DNA of 64,000 bases from Tanypteryx hageni (Eukaryota; Arthropoda; Insecta; Odonata; Petaluridae), in NCBI GenBank assembly GCA_028673005.1, contig CM054118.1, positions 5,668,410 through 5,732,409 on the forward strand, read 5' to 3'. Numbering within the stretch: the stretch's first letter is position 1; every line of letters begins with the position of its first letter. Below the pieces are notes generated by a model. The model saw only the letters and a program-made list of their open reading frames with translations, searched no databases and had not been told where the DNA came from. Both the position numbers and the translations under genes were made by a program. Below are positions 56,060 to 64,000 of the stretch, in pieces.

Positions 56060-58200
56060 CCTAAATTCCGGGATAAACGACGTGTTCTTTTTCTGTTACG
56101 GAGCAGGGGAGGGATAGGGTCGTCGGAGAGAAAATTTCGGATGGATATTTTGTTTATGGTGCCTGAAAATTTGTTGCGCGTATTTTGTGATAATGACGCC
56201 GTGAACGATCAAGGCTGCTCCTGCAGTCGTAAAGAAAAGGTCGAGTAAACTAGGTAAGCTTTTTCGCTAAGAAGCTGCTTTCATCGGCGATAATTCACCG
56301 ATCTTATGTCCCGAAAAGAAAGTTGCCTTTTTTTAGTCAACGTAAAAGTGAGGACGGTCGCTTAGCTACTATGCGTGTCTGATTTTGTCAAACTTTTTAA
56401 GGGTATAGGAGTTATAAATCTGTTTGAAGCCATTAGGTGAGCTAGAAGTTCATTTTTTATAATATCGTTTTGGTGCAATTATGGATTGTAAAACCATCTG
56501 GTGTGTAATTGGAGAATCCGGATTCTTGGTCATCTCACTGCTTTTCATCAGACTACTTGTATATCGGATATTCTCTTAGTTTATCTATATTTACAAAAGG
56601 GGTACTATACAGCAGCCCCTTACCCAACGCGGCGGTTGCGTTCTTGGGAAATACCGCGTTGGAAAAATCGCGTCACGCAAATTAAACACCTTATGGAAGA
56701 AATCATGTTTTCGTGTAGTCTGCGTGCTTTCTCATTTCGCATAGGTAAGTAAAATACGGTGCGCGTCCAATTCAGGATAGCGTATAATATAAATTTTATG
56801 TGTTGAGTAAATAATTGTCACATTCATTTTACCTTAAGTAATCAAACTCGCGTTGAGGAAACTCGCTTTGTACAAGAGTTTACTCTATGAATCACAGATT
56901 GAACTTTCTTTATCAAGTACGCTCATTCTCTACGATTTTGTTTGGTCGAGTTATTATTTAAAAATAACAATTCGATTGATTGAGCAATCATAGGATAATT
57001 AAAACAAATCTATTCTTGGATTTAAAAAAATTCCGTTAGCAAAATCTTTTAATGCGGTAAAAAATATCGGAAATAAATTCATGGAATGCGAAAGTTTCTT
57101 TGTTCCTAGTTTCCACTTGACGATTCGTCTCCCCAAGAGTCGTTCTAATCGATTACTTTATTTGTTTTCGATTTAAATTAGTTTTCTCTCTACATTCACA
57201 ACTCCCGTTTCCTAATGTCACCAAAGAAAACACTCTCGGGAGGTCCTCGGGTCATTATTCTTCGCCCTTCGCCCTCCCACTCACTTCCTCCCTCTCTCAC
57301 TTCCTCTCTCTCTCACTTCTTCCTGCTTTCAGAACCTCTTCGCTTTCTCGGACGTGGTTATTTTGCCAACCTCCTCCATCAGCGGGAGATCGTCTGCGCA
57401 GCCAATTTGCGCGTCGAAATAATTGTCGCCTTGGATCTCCATTACACCCTTTGCATTTTTTACTGTCAAGATAATTTTTAAGTTTTTCTCTCGTGGAATT
57501 TTCTTTTTTATAACTATTATTGTATCATGATCATCAGTTATTTATTTTATGCTTGCTTCATTTGTACTTTTATGCTTTTCTTAGTTAATTGCTATACTTA
57601 TCGGGGAAGAGGCTCTGAGGAATTCCAAAGAGCCATTAAATTTTATTCGCGGCGAAAACTCGGAGGTCGATTTTAATGGCAGTAGTAATGAGTAGAAATG
57701 TTAGTCTCACATACATGGATGTTTTTTACTCGTGTTTTAGTTGCTTCATATCCTAAGCTTTGTCGTGTTTGTGTAAAAAACTCTGCCTCGATTAACTCCC
57801 AATTGTTAAGCTTTTAAACATTTACGAAGCAATGAGAGGTTATGGTATCAATTTGACCGGTGTATGAACATCGTAATTTCTTATCGAGAGTTAATGTTTT
57901 ACGTAAAATTACAATAATGCATTATAGACTTGGTATCCAATAAATGCATGCTAAATCATGTATCCCCAGCCTATGAAATACGCAAATGAGGGACATGTTC
58001 CATCAAAGATTGGCGTGGCCTCCATTTTGCTTAATAGTGCCCACTAGAACTTATATCTAAATTCCGTCCATCGCTTATTGTTAGCAACAGAAATTTGTTA
58101 GAGTTGGAGAAGGGCATACAGAACTGTCCTACTGCATCGTGATGTACATACATATTTTTTCCACAGAAACAGTTTAAAAATTTCAACCTTTTTTTAGAAT
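56060..58200. other. Non-coding, mostly anonymous
   Basis: At about 56610-56690, 'aacgcggcggttgcgttctt' and 'accgcgttggaaaaatcgcg' resemble TIR sequences of small pogo-like MITEs, but no paired end was found. No gene is seen. Confidence 0.35.
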
Positions 58201-58204
58201 CATC

Positions 58205-58750
58205 TTAACCCCCTTCTCCTTCCCAATTTGTTCTTTATTCATCTCTTTCTCCTCTCTCTCCCCCTTATTCTTTCTTCCACCTTTCCCTCACCTCTTCCTC
58301 TTTTTTCCTCAACCTCTTCCCTCCATATACTCATCATTCCACCGACTTCCGCCCCTTTTCCCCGCTGTTGTGTACAAGATCTGGTAAGCAGACGCATTCT
58401 GCCTCTTTAAGGTACATGTCCCATATTCCCTTTCCCCTATTCCCCTCCCTTCCTCTCTCTCCCCTCCCTCCCTCTCCCTTTCCTCCCTCTCCTCTCCCTC
58501 CCTCTCCCCTCCCTCCCTCTCCCCTCCCTCTCTCTCCCCTCCCTCTCCTCTCCCCTCCCTCCCTCCCATACCTTCCACGTGTCCTTACCCAAAAAGAATC
58601 TCTTCCTCACACGCTTCCCTACTTAACTTCCTCTACAACACACTCAGACGGCTTCCCCTTTTATACTCTTTACTCTATTTCTCTTCCTCCTTTTTTGCTC
58701 TCGCTTCTTCCCATCTCCCTTTTTTCATCTCGTACGTTATTCTCCCTCGC
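58205..58750 (+). repeat. Pyrimidine tract with a CCCTCYCT minisatellite-like core
   Basis: C/T-dominated throughout. At 58440-58565 it consists of short repeated ccctccctctcc units. The long frames are composition artefacts. Confidence 0.82.
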
Positions 58751-59860
58751 CACCTTATGTTCCGGAATCCCAAGTCATCTGCGGATGAGGTCACTTCTCG
58801 AGCTGTCACTTCTCCTCAGCTTGAGGAAGCTTTGATGATAATTTGTATAACATAGTCGGGGACAGTGGATGACTCTCGTCGTCTGTTCTTCTTGTTCTTC
58901 CTTCCACTCCGCATCCACTTCACCCTACTTCTCTGTAGTTATTTTTCGGCGTGTTTTCTTTTCTCAAAAGATCGGCACTTGTTCGGTATTTTATTCAATC
59001 CAAGCGAAAATTAGGAATTGTTTTCATTAAGCGCTTTCGAAAAGCTAATTGCAGTTTTGATACGGAGAATACATGATTCCTCTTGTCGTATTTTATTTTT
59101 TAATGTGTATTTTTCCAGCCTTAATTTCAAAATTTTGTGTCAAAGATAGTGTTTGGAGGAAGTCTTTTGTCTATAAAGTGTTACATAAGAGAGCAATGCA
59201 GCTGGATCTGTCATTATCGCATAAAAATCACCTTATTGGGTTCTGAAAAAGTTTCCTCAGGGCGGCCACCAGTCAATGAGTTAGATCAAAATTTGGCAAA
59301 AGTTTTAAAAATATCTACGGATATTTGCTCAGATCGGTGGCACGTCTGAACAGCCGCCAAAGACCCACCCTTGGGCAGAAAATTTTGCGGGGATGCGAAA
59401 TAACTGTATTTAAGTGTATTTTAAAATTCTGACCCGAATTAAAATATTTAGGAAAAGAGAAATGCGGTCAAAGATGACACGTATTTTGGGATTGAGACCA
59501 TATGATCTCTAAAAAAGTTATTCGTTGTTCGTGGATGAGATTGAGAGAAAGAGCACTTTCGAATCGGCCCAAAATGGAAAGACTTTTAAGTAAACCCGTT
59601 CTTACAATCTCATCAAAATTTATAGCGCGTTTTGAAAACTAAATTAATCAAAGGAAATGATGCAACAGAAAACCCGCGCATCTATAAATTTTCAAGCGTC
59701 CAAAAATTCCTTGCGGTTCAGCGCATTTGAGGATTCTTGTCGACGTGGCGCGTTGCGGTAAATTTTCTTTAACGTTTTACAAAATATTAACTATGTATAT
59801 TACATAAACAAAACATTCAACATCTGGATTAACTTGATAAGTTTAGTGATACAAATCTGT
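58751..59860. other. Non-coding, nothing recognised
   Basis: No feature is supported. Confidence 0.35.
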
Positions 59861-59894
59861 CTCGGATTGTTCATACCACGATCTCTGATATATC

Positions 59895-60021
59895 TAAAAG
59901 CCTTCGAAAAGCCGCCATCTGCAAATGCTGTGCCATGGAAATCTAAGAATGCACGAAAACATTTTGATGAAATTGGAACTTCTGCTGGTAAATACGATGA
60001 AGACATTTTAGAAAATGAATA
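59895..60021 (+). CDS. Possible C-terminal exon of an unknown protein
   Basis: The plus frame reads AFEKPPSANAVPWKSKNARK then HFDEIGTSAGKYDEDILENE and stops at about 60021. The stop overlaps an AATAAA (gaatgaataaag). The composition is balanced and protein-like, with an acidic tail. I do not recognise the family. Upstream the frame stays open to about 59834 but contains hydrophobic, less convincing residues, and no strong splice acceptor is visible; 'atatctaaaag' at about 59890-59900 is the best candidate. The minus strand is also open across it, which lowers confidence. Confidence 0.3.
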
Positions 60022-60029
60022 AAGTTCAT

Positions 60030-61475
60030 CAAGAATTATATTGGGCCGATAAAAATAATGGACCTTAATAGCAACAAGTTAGCATGGAATACATCCCACC
60101 CGTTTCATACGTTTAATTCGGAATTGATTCTGTCGAATAAATGATTCGAGTAACGGACTGATTAAACCAGTACATTACCGAGTTTTCTTCATTTTTTTAA
60201 CGACCTGCTGATTCCCTCTTGCCTACGAGCAATAGTATCTGAGAGCTAATGCAATGAACAGCTGGTCATTTCAAAAGGCTTAGGAAAGAAGAAGACTTCC
60301 TAGAGACAAAATGACTGTGAACAATTTTCTTCATTTTCTTCATAATTGCTTTCATTAGCTTTACTTTATACATGACACGTAATTCTGAAGTGTTTTGGGT
60401 CGAGTATAAGTACATCAGAAAAGATGGTTGTGTCGTCTTTAGTGATTCATAAATCACAAGTGTTGTTCTCCAGTTTTTTTCTTTGTGTTACAGCGAGGTT
60501 TTTCTTATTTAACAGCTCTTAGAAGTTTTCGAGAGGATCCATCGTCGCAAAGTGCTGCAAACGGACACGTGCGCGACCTCTCGGGGGATGGAGGAATCTC
60601 TGCAGAGCTCGAGCTGAAGATGTACGAATGAGTGAGTAAAAACTCCCTCTTCTAATTGGTTTTTTCACTTGCATTTGCTCGCTGAAGCATCGATTTTCTA
60701 CGTGACATCGAAGCGTAATAGTAGGCGTGAAATTTTTTTTCGATGTATCGTTTTTTTCGATTTTCAATTTTCAGCTTAAATGGGACGAGGAACGTCTACC
60801 GATTTGAATATTTTCTTGATTTTCATCCGTCACTGTAAAAGTTATTAGGTAATGGTGCAATCGTCAATGGACAATTGAAGCGACAAAATTCAAGTCTACT
60901 TCTGTATTAACCTCGGCAATTGTTTCACATTGTGTCTCTTAGTATTACTAAATATTAACAACTATTAAATACAACATCCGAGATAGCGATTCCATATTAT
61001 TGCGATTATATGCGATATGGGTTATCTAATTCTGCATATAATTTCCATTATTAACACCATCAAAAGGTCAGTGACAATTGCTTTTTTACTAAGGCCACGA
61101 ATGAGCATTGGATGGATATTTTACTAGTTTGACATGTTGAAAATGCAGAGCATTTAGTTCGACATAAAACCTAATCTATTTCCCATCGAGAAGATAGCAT
61201 GAGTTTTCAAGTTGGCCGATTCTAAAATAAACCATGACTTTGGGTTTTATTTTTATCGTTGTGAAAATAAGAGCTGCTTTTGTTGACTTTAGTCGGTTTC
61301 TCACGAATGGATTTTATATTTATTGCGATGTGATGCGGGCTACTGCGCGAAGTAATATTTTTCTGAAGTTATCGCCTATTAAAATAGAACGTGTTTCACC
61401 ATAGCCATCGACGGCAGCGTGTAATTTTTAAATGAATACGAATCGAAAATTTCTCTGAAAACACATCGGTGTTTT
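60030..61475. other. Non-coding, nothing recognised
   Basis: No feature is supported. Confidence 0.35.
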
Positions 61476-61482
61476 TGGTGCG

Positions 61483-61925
61483 AGACGGCGGATTAAGGTA
61501 ACTGAAGGGCCCAGGCGCCAAAGGTTCAGGAGGGCACCCAACTTTCAGTGAGGGTGGAGAGAAGGTACTCCTACAAAAGTGTTTTTACAACTTACGAATG
61601 GAAAAAATATATGCAACAAGTTAAATAAATTGAATTACAGACATGCATAAAGAAAATTTAATATTTATTATATAAACTTGCATATATAGAAAAATAAATA
61701 TTCTTATTACTGCATTTAACAAAAATCACATATTTGGTGTTAACTATTAATAATTACATTAGGAACAGTATTTACGTAAGTATGTATGTAAGTATGTATG
61801 TAAGTAGTAGATTATACCGACTGAAATATTTTACTAAATAAAATATTGAAAAAAAATCGAGTTTTGACTGATTTGAGGCCCCCCATCAGTGTCGAGGCCC
61901 CAGGCGAGCGCCTCATGCGCCTGCG
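61483..61925. mobile_element. Decayed hAT-type MITE
   Basis: Left 'gacggcggattaagg' plus 'gggcccaggcgccaaaggtt' and right 'gaggccccaggcgagcgcct' have the paired 'gggcccaggcg' subterminal words seen in a common class of hAT MITEs. Exact termini and target duplications are not clear. Confidence 0.4.
61760..61808 (+). repeat. (GTAT/GTAA)n microsatellite
   Basis: Repeats of 'gtaagtatgtat'. Confidence 0.85.
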
Positions 61926-62299
61926 CGGGAATCCTCACTGGATGCAGAGGGAAAGAAAGGGGAGGGGAGGTCGGGGTGAGACAGTATGAGCGGGTGGCTA
62001 AAAAGTAGACGAGTTTGCTGACACAGAGAGAGAGAGAGAGGTGACCGGTGCAGGAGGCTGGATGCTAGAAGAGGGGGAATGAAGGAGGCGGCGAAGCGTC
62101 TATCTCGGACACGGAGCGGACGCAATAAATAAAGAGAGGGAGAAAGAGGAGTGGGAGAAAGGAGGGGGAGATGGAGGAGGTAGAGGGAGGGTAGTGGAGG
62201 AGGTTAGGAGGAGGAGGAGTCCACATGACCGTCACACATCACTCTGTCCTTTGGAACGGGGCAGTTTTCACCCCGCCCCCTAACACCTTAAGGGATTGG

Positions 62300-62785
62300 A
62301 CACGGCGCCCTCCCTCCTTTCCTCCTCTCTCTCCCTCTCCTCCTCTCTCCCTCTTCTCCCCTCTCCCTCTTCTCCCCTCTCTCCATCTTCTCCCCTCTCC
62401 TCCCCTCTCCCCCTTCTTCCCCTCTTCTCCCCTCTACCCCTCTCCACCCCTCTCTCCCTCTCCTCCTCTCTCCCTCTCCTCCTCTCTCCCTCCCCTCCCC
62501 TCTCCCTCTTCTCCTCTTCTCTCCCTCCCCTCCCCCTCTCCTCTCCTCTCTCCCTCTCCTCCCCTCTCTTCCTCCCCTCTCCTCCCCTCTCCCTCTCCTC
62601 CCCTCTCCCTCTTCTCCTCTTTGCTCCCTCCCCTCCCCCTCTCCTCCCCTCTCTCCATCTCCTCCCTCTCCATCTCCTCCCTCTCCTCCCCTCTCCCTCT
62701 CCTCCCCTCTCCCTCTCCTCCCCTCTCCCTCTCCTCCCCTCTCTCCCTCTCCTCCCCTCTCTCCCTCTCTTCCCTTTCCTCCCTC
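62300..62785 (+). repeat. CT-rich minisatellite-like pyrimidine tract
   Basis: Nearly 500 bp of pure pyrimidine on the plus strand, made of overlapping 'ctctccctctcctcc' type units of about 15 bp with small variations. The 276-, 222- and 119-residue frames across it are artefacts. Confidence 0.92.
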
Positions 62786-62799
62786 ACTTCCACGCCGCA

Positions 62800-64000
62800 G
62801 AAAAATCTTCTTCTAGGACTTTTAGCGTCTTTTTTTTACAGCTTCCTTCCTATTTCCTGCACCGTCTCTTTTCACTTACTCCTGCTTCTCTTCCTTCCTC
62901 TCCTTCCTTCTTTCCCTCCGCTCTTTCTTTCTCTCTCTCTCTCTCACCTCTCTCGAGACATTAAAAAAATTTGTTTAATCGCTTCGGATACGAGCGTAAA
63001 AAAACGGCCACGGTTTTGTTTATCGTTCCTTAGGCGACTCTTACTGTTGGAATAATGGGGTAAAGGCGTTTTAATGCTTCTTTTTTTCGAGTCGAGGGGC
63101 GTTAAAAACTCTTGATATATTAATGCGTATATTGAGCTTGTGGGTCATTGGATAGCGTTTCAGCTGTAATATCGTCCGAGGGCAATATTAGTTATTGCCG
63201 ATGAAACCGGTGGGGATTGCGCCTTTTTCCGGGAAATCTTTTTATAAATAGGTTATTCTGCGGAACTTACTTTCTTGTTTTTCGAAACGCGTCGTAGAAT
63301 ATTTATCCAGATTGTTCGAAGAATGAACACTGTACTCGGTGATAACGCATAAACAAAAATGGTTGTTATTATTAATCAATAAATTTCTACCCTAGGATTT
63401 TAAACGGTTCTGTATAATGTGCAGGCATTATATAGTTTCTTGCCCTCATTAAAATTTATATACTTGCAAAAATGGGTAAAATAGATGGGAAAAGACCAGC
63501 GTTAAAGTTTTGTGACAGCGGGATATGCATATTTTTAATTCGGGATTTCTTTTATTTTACGTATTTGATTTTCATTAGAAATTAACGATAAAATTATATC
63601 GATCAAGTAATGGTGTCGTTATAAAATGAATGATATTACAGAATATCAGTAATTTTATAACGACACCAAAGAGCTGAAAGTTTTTGAAGAGGTCGATAGA
63701 TTTTCTTACGTCATTCCTTTCTTGTATCTTATTGTTAGTACTAAATGTCTATTTCTATGGTAACTTTTTAGCACGCTTCTTTATGGTGGTACATATGGGT
63801 TGTTAGGAAATGTTTGAAGTTAAAACAGCTTTTTGTTTGCCATTCTCAAAATATGTTGCACGCAGTCACTGGACACATTTATCAGTTTTTCTCTTATTTT
63901 TTATGTATTTTTGGAAAGACGAGGTGAATTTTATGGCGCGGAAATCTTTGTTATTCTTAAAATGGCAGATAACATTCACCGAAATTGTAGTTGAGAGATA
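62800..64000. other. Non-coding, one small hairpin
   Basis: Apart from the palindrome at 63611-63668 nothing is recognised. A (CT)n run lies near 62930-62945. Confidence 0.35.
63611..63668. repeat. Perfect 17-bp inverted repeat with 24-base loop
   Basis: tggtgtcgttataaaat at 63611-63627 and its exact inverse at 63652-63668. The loop itself has 'gatatt...aatatc' complementarity. It could be a tiny MITE remnant. Confidence 0.7.

Noticed and set aside
62225..63055. 276-residue open frame on the plus strand, with overlapping 222- and 119-residue frames
   Set aside because: It lies on a pure pyrimidine tract. The translation is only S, P, L and F and all frames are open, so this is a composition artefact.
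1..64000. CRISPR arrays, bacterial operons, rRNA genes, telomeric (TTAGG)n and viral genes
   Set aside because: Looked for and not seen. The window is eukaryotic repeat-rich DNA without such structures.

Overview
This is a eukaryotic, almost certainly arthropod (most likely insect), genomic window. It is AT-rich, has no operon-like gene packing, and is dominated by transposable-element relics, long purine/pyrimidine tracts and microsatellites. The placement rests on the mix of elements: a Tc1/mariner-type element, a hAT element with a MYM-like transposase, a CR1/L2-like LINE, tRNA-derived SINEs and many MITEs. I cannot name the species, and no intact host gene can be proven from the sequence.

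Layout. 1-12 kb: a decayed Tc1/mariner element with TIRs of about 90 bp and TA flanks (1816-3137), a purine tract (4.7-5.6 kb), a LINE 3' stub (9.4 kb) and a hAT-type MITE (10.6-11.2 kb). 12-24 kb: a tRNA-Gly-like locus whose acceptor stem is extended by an inverted repeat (14.0 kb), an element with 34-bp hairpin-bearing TIRs (14.85-15.87 kb), a hAT MITE with target duplication (17.7 kb), a 1.1-kb double-unit palindrome (20.5-21.7 kb), SINEs and a foldback. 24-34 kb: several copies of one LINE family. The largest (29.4-33.35 kb, minus strand) has remnants of an ORF1 esterase, an endonuclease and a reverse transcriptase, and carries a second, 5'-truncated copy of the same family inserted in the opposite orientation. 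38-42 kb: a TTAA-flanked piggyBac-like relic next to a hAT element with perfect 14-bp TIRs and a perfect 8-bp target duplication. 43-53 kb: GA tracts, SINEs, a TTAA-flanked MITE and TA repeats. 53.86-56.05 kb: the most interesting unit, a 2.19-kb TIR element with a perfect 7-bp target duplication (CCAGAAT). It contains a spliceable two-exon gene for a short THAP-type zinc-finger peptide, with a poly(A) signal and CCAAT boxes. 56-64 kb: mostly anonymous sequence with pyrimidine tracts and one possible short C-terminal exon.

The genes do not form a pathway. They are transposon genes at different stages of decay: mariner (frameshifted), LINE (frameshifted, catalytic D to N), hAT (C-terminal exon open, N-terminus missing) and the THAP element (short ORF still open). 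Nested insertions give relative ages: the inner LINE copy is younger than the outer one, a hAT MITE is younger than a LINE tail, and a pogo-like MITE is younger than the THAP intron it occupies.
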